Assembly: GCF_020723905.1 (NCBI RefSeq)
Contig: NZ_DYHZ01000006.1
Location: forward strand, 124,001-188,000
Source: Anaerolinea thermophila
GTDB lineage: Bacteria > Chloroflexota > Anaerolineae > Anaerolineales > Anaerolineaceae
DNA length: 64,000 nt
Reading direction: 5' to 3'
Part shown: positions 9,463 to 18,136 of the stretch, one piece after another
How positions within the stretch are numbered: the stretch's first letter is position 1
Layout: every line of letters starts with the position of its first letter
Made by a program: the position numbers and the translations under genes
Notes under the pieces: generated by a model
Told to the model about the DNA's origin: nothing
Database searches by the model: none
Seen by the model: the letters and a program-made list of their open reading frames with translations, nothing else

Positions 9463-10669
9463 CATCATCATCCCGACCTATAACAACGCACAATTTTTGC
9501 CTTCCACGCTGGAAAGTGTTTTTCAGCAAACTTACCAGGATTACGAGATCATTGTGATTGACGATGGCTCAACCGATAATACCCGGGAAGTCCTTACGCC
9601 TTACCAGTCCAAAATCCGGTATCTGTTTCAGGAAAATCAGGAACGGTCAGCCGCGCGGAATTACGGGCTTACGGTCGCACAGGGAGAATTAATTGCCTTT
9701 CTGGACTCCGATGATCTCTGGCTCCCTCAAAAACTGGAACGCCAGGTAAAGGTCATGGATGAATATCCCGAAGTGGTTCTGGTATTCTCACAGGCGTATT
9801 TTATAAATCCTGAGGGTCAACCTACTGCATTTTGCGGAGATTGGATTGATGGAAAGCCTGCTGAGGGGATTGAGATTCGCTCTTTTTTTGAAGACTTTGC
9901 ACAGGGTAACGTGGTTTATGGAGGAGGCTCCACATCCCTGGTGCGACGAGAGGCTTTGAACAAAGCAGGAAATTTTGACATTCACATTACGCACGGGGAA
10001 GATTGGGATCTCTGGTGGCGTCTTTCCGCCCTGGGACCGTTTGCATACATCCCGGAACCGCTCATTTACTATCGCGTGTTTGGATGGAAAAAACTTCTCC
10101 AGAGGCAATCCACTGAAAAAGCCCTTCAAGAACATCTGTATGTAATTGAAAAAAATCTGGGGCATATGCCAGAAGAGATTAAGAACCATTTGCTTCCGCT
10201 GGCGCAATGTCATATGACTGTCCTTGCGGCGTTAGGCTCTTATCAATTGGGAGAATTTGAGCGCGCTAAAACCTTCCTCAAGCGGATCGGAGAAATCGAT
10301 CCGGAATGGGTTTCCCCACAGCGGATTATGTGGCTTGCGGTGGACCGAGCAAAAATCATTGAGAAAGACACTGGCTCATATGACGAAGCCATACACTTCA
10401 TTCGTGCCATGTTCCAGAATCTCCCTTCAGATATTCAACTGCCGGGCTCATTCCTCCACAAAGCCATTGGTTGGTTGTATATCAGCGGCGCATTTGAACA
10501 ACATGTGAGAAAAGACACTCAAAAAATCCGCCAGTTGCTATGGAAAGGACTGCCACATGTACCTGGAGCCCTGCTAAACCGGGGAGTGCTATCCATGTCT
10601 GTGGAGGCAATTTTGGGGCAAACCCTGGCTAACACCTTCAGAAACCTGATTGGAAAGCGTCATGCCTGA
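9449..10669 (+). CDS. GT2-family glycosyltransferase with C-terminal helical extension
   Basis: The GT-A domain fills about residues 1-220. It has VSIIIPTYNNAQFL at the N-terminus, DDGSTDNT at about 38-45 and the metal-binding DSDD at 86-89. EDWDLWWR is the usual catalytic-base region. The remaining 180 residues are helical and of unknown role. The gene overlaps its predecessor by 14 bases and has GAGGAAAGAGGGA just upstream. It is an inverting transferase expected to add one sugar to the repeat unit. The next gene is a close paralogue with the same layout. Confidence 0.85.
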   Translation: MPRVSIIIPTYNNAQFLPSTLESVFQQTYQDYEIIVIDDGSTDNTREVLTPYQSKIRYLFQENQERSAARNYGLTVAQGELIAFLDSDDLWLPQKLERQVKVMDEYPEVVLVFSQAYFINPEGQPTAFCGDWIDGKPAEGIEIRSFFEDFAQGNVVYGGGSTSLVRREALNKAGNFDIHITHGEDWDLWWRLSALGPFAYIPEPLIYYRVFGWKKLLQRQSTEKALQEHLYVIEKNLGHMPEEIKNHLLPLAQCHMTVLAALGSYQLGEFERAKTFLKRIGEIDPEWVSPQRIMWLAVDRAKIIEKDTGSYDEAIHFIRAMFQNLPSDIQLPGSFLHKAIGWLYISGAFEQHVRKDTQKIRQLLWKGLPHVPGALLNRGVLSMSVEAILGQTLANTFRNLIGKRHA

Positions 10670-11819
10670 AGTAACCGTCGTCCTTCCCACGTTTAACCGT
10701 GCAGACATGATTTTAGACGCCATCCGCAGCGTGCAAGCCCAGACCTTCCAGGACTGGGAAATTGTGGTTGTGGATGACGGCTCTACCGACAACACAAAGG
10801 AAATCATTCAGGCACTGGAAGACCCCAGAATCCGCTATCTCTATCAGGAGAACAAGGGCTTACCCGGCGCCAGAAACACAGGGATTCGTAACGCTCGTGC
10901 CGAACTGATAGCCTTCCTGGACTCGGACGATGCTTTTCTACCTGAAAAACTGGCATGGCAGGTACAACGGATGGCAACTCAGCCAGATCTCGGACTGGTT
11001 GCCGGAGATGTGTTTTTCACGGATGCGCATCTTAAACCCTTGTTTGAAGCCCGCGCATGGGAGTCCCATCCCACTCTGACCCTGAGTGACTGGGTGCTGG
11101 GCTGCCCGATCATTGTCTCAGCAACGATGGTTCGGCGTGTCTGGCTGGAAAAGGCAGGATATTTCGACGAAACCATGCGCTACGTGGAAGATTGGGATTT
11201 ATGGCTTCGATTATCTTACCTGGGCTGCCCTATGGAGTGGTTATCCAAACCCGTTACGCTTTACCGCATTCACGGACAAAATATGGCAAAGCATGCGGCC
11301 CTAATGAAGCAAGGCATGTTGAGAATGTTCGATAAATTCTTTTCTATTCCCAATCTTCCTTCGGAGATACTGGACTTAAAAGATCAGGCTTATGCGCATG
11401 CCTACCTGAATGGCGCGGCACGGGCTTTTTCGGCTGGAGATTCGATCGAAGGAAAAAACTCGTTACAGAATGCGCTCCGAATCAACCCCACACTGGGGAT
11501 TGGTGACCCACCCCAGGCGCTCAGTTCGCTTGCCTCTTTTGCACATTCTCCGCAGTGCCATCAACCGGAAATATTTCTTCAATCCCTGATTCAGGGACTG
11601 CCAGAGGAAGTGAAGCACTGGAAGCCTCAATACATCCGGGCAATCTTCCATGCTACAGCGGCGTTCGAAAAAGTAAGGCAGGGTAAAAAGAAACAGGTTC
11701 CTGTCCATGCTTTAAAAGCGATACTGTTTGACCCAACCTGGCTGAAAAACCGCGGATTAATTGCCATTGCATTGAAATCTCTGATTTCTCCTTCCCCCTC
11801 ACCCAAGGAGGATGTATGA
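10662..11819 (+). CDS. GT2-family glycosyltransferase, paralogue of the preceding gene
   Basis: The ATG at 10662 overlaps the previous stop by eight bases; a TTG 12 bases upstream is less likely. The 385-residue product has VTVVLPTFNRADMI, DDGSTDNTKE at about 38 and DSDD at 87-90, with the EDWDLWLRLS region near 177. The first 120 residues follow the product of the gene at 9449 closely, which suggests a tandem duplication with later divergence of the C-terminal half. It is an inverting, metal-dependent NDP-sugar transferase with unknown sugar specificity. Confidence 0.85.
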   Translation: MPEVTVVLPTFNRADMILDAIRSVQAQTFQDWEIVVVDDGSTDNTKEIIQALEDPRIRYLYQENKGLPGARNTGIRNARAELIAFLDSDDAFLPEKLAWQVQRMATQPDLGLVAGDVFFTDAHLKPLFEARAWESHPTLTLSDWVLGCPIIVSATMVRRVWLEKAGYFDETMRYVEDWDLWLRLSYLGCPMEWLSKPVTLYRIHGQNMAKHAALMKQGMLRMFDKFFSIPNLPSEILDLKDQAYAHAYLNGAARAFSAGDSIEGKNSLQNALRINPTLGIGDPPQALSSLASFAHSPQCHQPEIFLQSLIQGLPEEVKHWKPQYIRAIFHATAAFEKVRQGKKKQVPVHALKAILFDPTWLKNRGLIAIALKSLISPSPSPKEDV

Positions 11820-12958
11820 CCAAAGTACTGGTTACCGGTGGTGCAGGTTTTATTGGTTCTCATCTTGTCGATCGGCTTCTTCAAGAAGGGTTTGAAGTGC
11901 GTGTACTGGACTTGTTAGACCCTCGGGTTCATCCCAACGGAAAACCATCCTGGATTTCAGGCGAGGCTGAATTTGTTCAGGGAGATGTAAGAGACGCGCA
12001 AACACTGGCAAGCGCCCTTCGAGGGGTGCAGTACGTATTTCACGAAGCCGCCTATCAGGATTACATGCCCGACTTTAGCCGGTTTCTCCACGTGAACAGC
12101 GTCAGCACTGCGCTCATTCACGAACTGATTCTGGAATACAGATTGAACGTAGAAAAAGTTATCGTTGCTTCCAGCCAGGCTGTTTATGGAGAAGGGCAAT
12201 ACCAGTGTATAAATCCCCACTGTCAGCAATACCAACAGATGGTTCAACCGCCTGCACGCGATGAAGAGCAATTGCAGGAAGGGCGCTGGGAAGTGATCTG
12301 TCCATCCTGTCACACAGAGATGAATCCCCTCCGACTGAAGGAAGAATATGCCAATCCATACAACGCCTATGCCATCAGTAAATATGCAGAGGAATTGTCG
12401 GCGGTACGTTTAGGAAAACTGCACCACATACCCAGCGTAGCGCTGCGGTATTCCATTGTGCAGGGACCAAGACAATCTCTTTTCAATCAGTACTCAGGGA
12501 TTTGCAGAATTTTCTCGGTCCGTCTGATGAATGGTTTACCACCCATCATCTACGAAGATGGGCTTCAGACCCGGGATTTCACGCATGTTGCCGATGTTGT
12601 GGAAGCCAATATGACCGTATTGAAAGATCCGCGAGCAGATTATCAGGTATTCAATGTCGGGAGCGGTTGCGCCACCACCGTTTTAGAATACGCCCGAGTA
12701 CTCACCCAACAATTTGGAATGGATGTTGAACCCCTTCTTCCCGGGGAATACCGGCTTGGGGACAATCGCCACAGTGTTTCAGATATTTCTCGATTGCAGG
12801 CTCTTGGGTGGCAACCCACAAGAACTCTCCCTCAAATTTTTAAAGATTACCTGGAATGGATTGGCAATCAAGGAAATGTCCTGGATTACTTTAAGACAGC
12901 AGAAGCCTTGATGAAACAGGCCGGGGTTGTTCGGAAAGTATCATCTCCCTCTGGTTAA
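11816..12958 (+). CDS. NAD-dependent sugar epimerase/dehydratase with four-cysteine insert
   Basis: This is an extended short-chain dehydrogenase of the UDP-glucose 4-epimerase group. The NAD loop is GGAGFIG (residues 8-14), Ser is at 119-120, and the catalytic Tyr185/Lys189 lie in YAISK. Residues 130-166 between the Ser and the Tyr contain Cys131, Cys136, Cys162 and Cys165, spaced like a small zinc ribbon; most characterised GalE proteins lack this. The gene starts at an ATGA overlap with a strong AAGGAGG. It probably supplies an NDP-sugar precursor to the neighbouring transferases. The exact substrate (4-epimerase, UDP-GlcA or GDP-sugar enzyme) is undecided. Confidence 0.85.
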   Translation: MTKVLVTGGAGFIGSHLVDRLLQEGFEVRVLDLLDPRVHPNGKPSWISGEAEFVQGDVRDAQTLASALRGVQYVFHEAAYQDYMPDFSRFLHVNSVSTALIHELILEYRLNVEKVIVASSQAVYGEGQYQCINPHCQQYQQMVQPPARDEEQLQEGRWEVICPSCHTEMNPLRLKEEYANPYNAYAISKYAEELSAVRLGKLHHIPSVALRYSIVQGPRQSLFNQYSGICRIFSVRLMNGLPPIIYEDGLQTRDFTHVADVVEANMTVLKDPRADYQVFNVGSGCATTVLEYARVLTQQFGMDVEPLLPGEYRLGDNRHSVSDISRLQALGWQPTRTLPQIFKDYLEWIGNQGNVLDYFKTAEALMKQAGVVRKVSSPSG

Positions 12959-12969
12959 TCTGAAAAAGA

Positions 12970-13842
12970 ATGTTTGATTCCATGAAGCCACAATCCCGAC
13001 AACATATTTACTTTTCTCCCCATCTCGACGATGCCATTTATTCGTGTGGAGGGCGCATCTTCAGACAACGAAGCCACGGTGAAGCCGTAACCGTGCTTAA
13101 CTTCCTTGCTGGACATCCGACTGAAGGAAGGCTGACTCCTTTTGCACAACAATACCACAACATGTGGGGGAATGCCTCCGATCCAATTGCTTTGCGGCTA
13201 GGAGAGGATTCCCGCGCTCTGGGATTATGGGAAGTTCAGGCAATTTACTGGGGTACAAGCGATGCCATCTATCGCAAAGTGAACCAAGAAGCAGTTTATC
13301 CAGATTTGTCTGCTTTATTCGGACCTCCCCATCCTGAAGATGCAAAAGCCCTGATGCGCTTTTGGAAAAATGCCTGGCATGATCTTGGATTCTTTCCTGA
13401 GCAGGTTCATTTGTATGCACCGCTTGCCGCCGGAAATCATGTAGATCATGTGCTGGTACGGGAATTTGCGAAATGGTTAAAACAACAGGGCTGGCAGGTC
13501 TGGTTTTATGAAGACTTCCCTCATGCTTACGACACAACGACTCTTCAAAAAGCGCTAACTGAGTTTGGAGAAGTCCAATGGCATTGTTTCACTGAACTGA
13601 TTGATGTAAAAGAAAAAGTCAAAGCCATGTGCATGTACGAATCTCAGATTTCCATGATGTTTGCAGATAGAGAAGACATGGAGAAACGGGTAAAAGATTT
13701 CACCGCAGAGCGAGCGGCGGCAATCCACTGGGGAGAACGTCTTCGTAAACTTCTAGCCGGCTCAGGCGGTAGACGCGAACGGATCTGGAGGCGTTTTTTT
13801 GGATACCGGGCACATGCTGAACGATACTGGAGTTATTCATGA
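12970..13842 (+). CDS. PIG-L/LmbE family deacetylase
   Basis: HLDD at residues 18-21 is the AHPDD-type zinc motif (His18, Asp21) with its neighbouring catalytic acid, and GNHVDH (His157, Asp159, His160) supplies the third ligand. Family members remove N-acetyl groups from GlcNAc-containing glycolipids, mycothiol precursors and similar molecules. At 290 residues the length is normal and there is no signal peptide, so it acts in the cytoplasm. Within the glycan locus it probably deacetylates a lipid- or nucleotide-linked amino sugar (inference). It overlaps the next gene by four bases. Confidence 0.83.
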   Translation: MFDSMKPQSRQHIYFSPHLDDAIYSCGGRIFRQRSHGEAVTVLNFLAGHPTEGRLTPFAQQYHNMWGNASDPIALRLGEDSRALGLWEVQAIYWGTSDAIYRKVNQEAVYPDLSALFGPPHPEDAKALMRFWKNAWHDLGFFPEQVHLYAPLAAGNHVDHVLVREFAKWLKQQGWQVWFYEDFPHAYDTTTLQKALTEFGEVQWHCFTELIDVKEKVKAMCMYESQISMMFADREDMEKRVKDFTAERAAAIHWGERLRKLLAGSGGRRERIWRRFFGYRAHAERYWSYS

Positions 13843-14825
13843 TCCCGGCTGACTCAAATCTAAATCCTGCTTTCGTTCCTTCGGTCTCCATCGTCATTCC
13901 TGTGTATAACGGAATGCGCACAATACAGACTTGTCTGGATGCCATCTTTCAACAGGACTATCCCAGAGAAAAGTACGAAGTGATTGTGGTGGATAACAAC
14001 TCTACCGACGGCACACCCGAATTTGTGCAGAAATATCCTGTGAAACTGGTTTTCGAACATCAAATTCAGGGTCCTCATGCGGCAACCAACACGGGCGTAA
14101 AAGAAGCCAGGGGGGAAATCCTGGTATTTACCGATAGTGATTGTGTTCCCGAACCAGACTGGTTGAAGCATCTGGTTGCCCCTTTTGCAGATGAAACAGT
14201 CGTTGGAACCGGCGGAAGAATTGAAGCCTTTCAACCCTCCACGCCAGTTGAGCGATTTTTGGACCAGATGAAACCCTTCAAGAACGCGTATCAGGCTACT
14301 CCCAATTTTCCTGCCGCATTGATTACCGGAAACTGCGCCATTCGGCGAGACGATTTTATTGCCGCCGGGATGTTCAATCCCCATATGTACACTGGAGCAG
14401 AGGTGGACTTAAGTTATCGGGTGCAGTTGCAAACAGGGAAACGGGTTGTCTTTGTTCCTGAGGCTGTGGTCTATCACATTTTCAGCCCCACAGTCAAACG
14501 GCTGGGAAGGCATTTTTATATCTACGGATATTCCGAAATTTTACTGGGTACCATTTATAAAGATGTTCCGGGTTATCCATGGCCTCCTGCTGAGCAAATC
14601 AAAACCATGTTCCGGCAATTCAGAGCCTTACTGACGTATCTGGCATCTTTTGGATTTCGAGTACTTTCTTTTCCTTTCAGGCGCACCATTCCACAGGATT
14701 ATTTTCTCACCCCCCTCTTCTGGTTTTGGGTTGAATTGAACAACCTGCGTGGAAAAATTGAAGGACTGTGGGTGACTCGTTTTTACCGCCGCAAGTTCTG
14801 GGAAAAAGGGGTCAGGGTCATCTAA
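13839..14825 (+). CDS. GT2-family glycosyltransferase
   Basis: A GT-A domain with VSIVIPVYNGMRTI, DNNSTDGT at about 52-59 and DSDC at 99-102 is followed by a hydrophobic or amphipathic C-terminal region (about 255-315) that may bind the membrane. The Asp-x-Asp metal site and the GAEVDLSYR region, which replaces the usual ED motif, are visible. It starts inside the deacetylase stop (ATGA) and its stop overlaps the next ATG by one base. It probably adds a sugar to a lipid-linked acceptor at the inner membrane face. Confidence 0.85.
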   Translation: MIPADSNLNPAFVPSVSIVIPVYNGMRTIQTCLDAIFQQDYPREKYEVIVVDNNSTDGTPEFVQKYPVKLVFEHQIQGPHAATNTGVKEARGEILVFTDSDCVPEPDWLKHLVAPFADETVVGTGGRIEAFQPSTPVERFLDQMKPFKNAYQATPNFPAALITGNCAIRRDDFIAAGMFNPHMYTGAEVDLSYRVQLQTGKRVVFVPEAVVYHIFSPTVKRLGRHFYIYGYSEILLGTIYKDVPGYPWPPAEQIKTMFRQFRALLTYLASFGFRVLSFPFRRTIPQDYFLTPLFWFWVELNNLRGKIEGLWVTRFYRRKFWEKGVRVI

Positions 14826-16036
14826 TGCGCATCGCAATCTTTCATAACCTTCCCTCAGGTGGCGCAAAACGCGCCCTCATGGAATGGACCCGTCGGCTGG
14901 TCCAGAAACACGAAGTCCATGTTTATACCCTGAACACTGCCGACCATGCATATTGCGATATTCGCCCCATGGTACTTCATCACCTGGTTTACTCCTTTCA
15001 ACCCCTGCCCCTGTATCAGAGCCCCTTAGGAAGGTTAAACCAACTTCAACGCTGGAGAGATCTGGGAAGACTGACTACGCTCTATCAACGCATGGCGGAA
15101 CAAATAGATCAGGGAGGATATGATGTGGTCTTTACCCATCCCTGCCTGTTCACCTTCATCCCAATCCTGAATCTCTTTCTGAGCACACCAACTGTTTACT
15201 ATTTGCATGAGCATTTTCCCAATCAGGTGAACCGAAATTTCGAACGCCCTTACCTGCGTTCTTCTGTCCTGAGAAAAATCGCAGAACCTTTTGACCCTTT
15301 CATTCAAATGTATCAAAACCGACTGAGAGCGATACAAGACCAGGCTGTTGCAAAAACGCACCTTTTCCTGGCAAATTCGAATTTCACCTTACGGCAGTTT
15401 CAGAAGAGTTACTCGGTTCCCGCCTACCTCAATCGTTATGGCGTCAATACGGAACAATTCCACCCCAACGAAAAAATCAATCGGGAAGGTCACATCCTCT
15501 CAGTAGGCGAATTAAGCCCTCGAAAAGGATTCGATTTTCTCATCAAAAGTCTGGCTTACGTTCCGGAAGTTCGCCGTCCTCCATTACGGTTGATCTGTAA
15601 CATGCAATTAGATGAGGAGAGAGATTATCTGCTTCAGTTGGCAGAACAATATGGTGTACAAATAGAAATTTTCACCAATCTAAACAGCGAACAACTGGCT
15701 CAGGAATATCAAAAAGCCCGGTTAGTGGTTTATTCACCAGTTCAGGAACCCTTTGGACTGGTTCCACTGGAAGCCATGGCTTGCGGCACCCCTGTACTGG
15801 GGATTGATGAAGGGGGAGTGCCCGAAACAATTGTTGATGGGGTGACCGGACGCCTTGCCCCACGCGATCCCGTCCGGTTTGGTGAAATTTTACAGGAAAT
15901 GCTCAACCAACCAGACAGATTGAAGAAAATGGGACAAAACGGTGTCGAAATGGTACGTAAGAACTGGACATGGGAACAATCCACTCAGACACTGGAAGAA
16001 TATCTGATGCAAACCAGTAAGGCAGGAGTCCATTGA
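14825..16036 (+). CDS. GT4-family glycosyltransferase
   Basis: This 403-residue protein starts at the ATG overlapping the preceding TAA. It begins MRIAIFHNLPSGGAKRAL, the glycine-rich acceptor loop of GT4 enzymes. ILSVGELSPRKGFDFLIKSL marks the start of the second Rossmann domain at about residue 225. EPFGLVPLEAMACGTPV is the intact E-x7-E nucleotide-sugar motif at about residue 310. It is a retaining transferase, cytoplasmic or peripheral on the membrane. Of the four GT4 genes here it is the one closest to the canonical WbpY/PimB-like pattern. Confidence 0.88.
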   Translation: MRIAIFHNLPSGGAKRALMEWTRRLVQKHEVHVYTLNTADHAYCDIRPMVLHHLVYSFQPLPLYQSPLGRLNQLQRWRDLGRLTTLYQRMAEQIDQGGYDVVFTHPCLFTFIPILNLFLSTPTVYYLHEHFPNQVNRNFERPYLRSSVLRKIAEPFDPFIQMYQNRLRAIQDQAVAKTHLFLANSNFTLRQFQKSYSVPAYLNRYGVNTEQFHPNEKINREGHILSVGELSPRKGFDFLIKSLAYVPEVRRPPLRLICNMQLDEERDYLLQLAEQYGVQIEIFTNLNSEQLAQEYQKARLVVYSPVQEPFGLVPLEAMACGTPVLGIDEGGVPETIVDGVTGRLAPRDPVRFGEILQEMLNQPDRLKKMGQNGVEMVRKNWTWEQSTQTLEEYLMQTSKAGVH

Positions 16037-16926
16037 AACCGAATATCCTTGCTATCATCTTGAACTGGAATAAACCACAGGATACACTTCGTTGTCTGGA
16101 AATGCTGGGTGAGGATATTCCCCGCCTTGTCGTGGATAATGGTTCTGCTCCAGAATCCAGAGAAATTCTGCGCAAAGCCATCCGTGGCGTCCCGATGATC
16201 GAATTGCCACAAAATCTCGGTTATGCAGGTGGGAATAATGTCGGGATTCGCTGGGCACTGGAAAACCACTTTGACTGGATTCTTTTGATTAATGAAGATG
16301 CAATCCTCACAGGAAGCGACCTTCTCCACCTGATTTCGATTGCAGAAACAGATCCTTTAGCAGGTTTTGCAGGACCTCTCATTCTCCACGCAGACTCTGA
16401 TCACCTGATCCAGAGTGCCGGTGGACAGTTGAACCGTTTCTGGCATCCTTCTCACAGGGGACAAAATCAGGTCAATCAGGGACAATACGTTCACCCCGAG
16501 GAAGTGGACTGGCTGTCGGGTTGTGCGCTCTTAGCCCGTTCGCAAATGATTCGCTCAATCGGATATCTGGATGAAAGTTTCTTCCTGTATGAAGAAGAAT
16601 TGGACTGGTGCATTCGGGCAAGGCAGGCAGGCTGGAAATGTCTTTTCGTGCCAGAAATTCAAGCCAGGCATGCTGGCGTTCGCCCTGATTATGAACCTCC
16701 CCCATACATTACGTATTACATGGTTCGGAATCATTTCCGTTTATTAGCCAAACATCGGGCTGGCTTCCTCCCCTGGGCATATGCCCTGATTCAAAGCCTG
16801 CGCACGCTGATCGTCTGGAGTGTGCGCCCTAAATGGCGTTCAAAACGGTTACATCGAGACGCACTCTGGCTGGCAATGAAAGATTTCCTGCAGGGGAAAT
16901 CGGGACCCCTTTCACAGAACATATAA
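16033..16926 (+). CDS. GT2-family glycosyltransferase (rhamnosyltransferase-like)
   Basis: The start is a TTG overlapping the previous stop (TTGA). GGCAGGAG lies 5 bases upstream, and no in-frame ATG occurs before conserved sequence, which supports the TTG. The 297-residue GT-A protein has ILAIILNWNKPQDT, NLGYAGGNNVGI at about 61 and NED at 87-89 in place of DxD. YEEELDWCIRARQAGW is the acceptor-side signature of the WbbL/rhamnosyltransferase branch. Rhamnose as donor would be a family-level guess only. Confidence 0.83.
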   Translation: MKPNILAIILNWNKPQDTLRCLEMLGEDIPRLVVDNGSAPESREILRKAIRGVPMIELPQNLGYAGGNNVGIRWALENHFDWILLINEDAILTGSDLLHLISIAETDPLAGFAGPLILHADSDHLIQSAGGQLNRFWHPSHRGQNQVNQGQYVHPEEVDWLSGCALLARSQMIRSIGYLDESFFLYEEELDWCIRARQAGWKCLFVPEIQARHAGVRPDYEPPPYITYYMVRNHFRLLAKHRAGFLPWAYALIQSLRTLIVWSVRPKWRSKRLHRDALWLAMKDFLQGKSGPLSQNI

Positions 16927-16938
16927 ATCGGAACTCCT

Positions 16939-18132
16939 ATGCGAATTTTATTCTTATCCCGATGGTTTCCATTTCCCCCCAATAACGGTTCAAAATTGAG
17001 GATTTACAATCTTCTGCGGTACTTGAGCCAGAATCATTCCATTACCCTGCTTTCTTTTTATGAACCAGACGAGGGCAATCCTGACCTTTCTTCAGCCTCC
17101 GCTGTTTGCCAGAGGATTCATACCGTACCCTGGAAGGAATTCCGTCCCACCCACTGGCGGTCCTTACTGGGTTTCTTTCATCCTACCCCCCGCTGGGTTC
17201 TGGACACTTACTCAAAAGAAATGGAAAAAATGGTCAGAGACTGCCTTCAGAGTCAAACTTATGATGTAATCATCGCCAGCCAGACCATCATGGCGCCTTA
17301 TACCCGGAGAATCCAGGGAATCCCCAAAATTTTGGAAGAAGCCGAGGTGGGTGTATTTATCCAGAAAGCCCGGAGTTCATCTCTTCCAAGAAAAATCAGA
17401 CATTCCCTGACATGGTGGAAATATCGGGCTTATCTCCAGAGTCTGTTTCACGAGTTTGATCGAATAACAGTTGTTTCTCAGGAAGAGAAAAATTACCTCT
17501 CGCCGCTTGTCCCCCAAAAAGATCGGGTGGTGGTGATTTCCAACGGGGTATCGCTTAAAGATTACCGTTCTACTGTTGCCCTCCCCAAGCCAGATACGAT
17601 CATCTTCACAGGATCCTTTCGATATTCTGCCAACCACGAAGCCATGGCTTGGTTTATTTCACAGGTGCTCCCTCTGATTCAGGCACAGATTCCGGATGTT
17701 CGACTGATCATTACGGGCGATCCTGCCGGGAAAAGCATTCCTTCCAATCCCAATGTGATTCAGACAGGAGTGGTGGAAGATGTTCGAGAGTGGATTGCCT
17801 CTGCATGGGTAGCCATTGCGCCCCTTCAAACAGGAGGGGGAACCAGGTTGAAAATCCTTGAGGCAATGGCACTGCACACTCCTGTCGTTGCTACCACAAA
17901 AGGCGCAGAAGGACTGGGTGCAATCTCCCATGTCCACCTGCTTATTGCCGACACCCCTGAAGATTTTGCTAACGCGGTGATTCAGATTTGCCAGAGTCCT
18001 GCTCTTCGTGAACAGATTGCCCATTCTGCCTTCGAATTCGTCCAAAACCAATATGACTGGGATATGATCCTGCCTCTTTATCAACAGATGCTGGATGAGA
18101 TTACCTCCTCTAAAAAAGAAGAAAGAGGTTAA
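16939..18132 (+). CDS. GT4-family glycosyltransferase
   Basis: The 397-residue protein begins MRILFLSRWFPFPPNNGSKLR and carries APLQTGGGTRLKILEAMA at about residue 292, the donor-binding motif. It resembles the products at 8176 and 24154 (shared FPxPPxxGxKxR start and GGGTRLKILxxMA), so the locus contains a small paralogous family. It is a cytoplasmic retaining transferase using an unknown NDP-sugar. It sits 12 bases after the preceding GT2 gene and runs almost directly into the polymerase/ligase-like gene. Confidence 0.85.
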   Translation: MRILFLSRWFPFPPNNGSKLRIYNLLRYLSQNHSITLLSFYEPDEGNPDLSSASAVCQRIHTVPWKEFRPTHWRSLLGFFHPTPRWVLDTYSKEMEKMVRDCLQSQTYDVIIASQTIMAPYTRRIQGIPKILEEAEVGVFIQKARSSSLPRKIRHSLTWWKYRAYLQSLFHEFDRITVVSQEEKNYLSPLVPQKDRVVVISNGVSLKDYRSTVALPKPDTIIFTGSFRYSANHEAMAWFISQVLPLIQAQIPDVRLIITGDPAGKSIPSNPNVIQTGVVEDVREWIASAWVAIAPLQTGGGTRLKILEAMALHTPVVATTKGAEGLGAISHVHLLIADTPEDFANAVIQICQSPALREQIAHSAFEFVQNQYDWDMILPLYQQMLDEITSSKKEERG

Positions 18133-18136
18133 TTGC

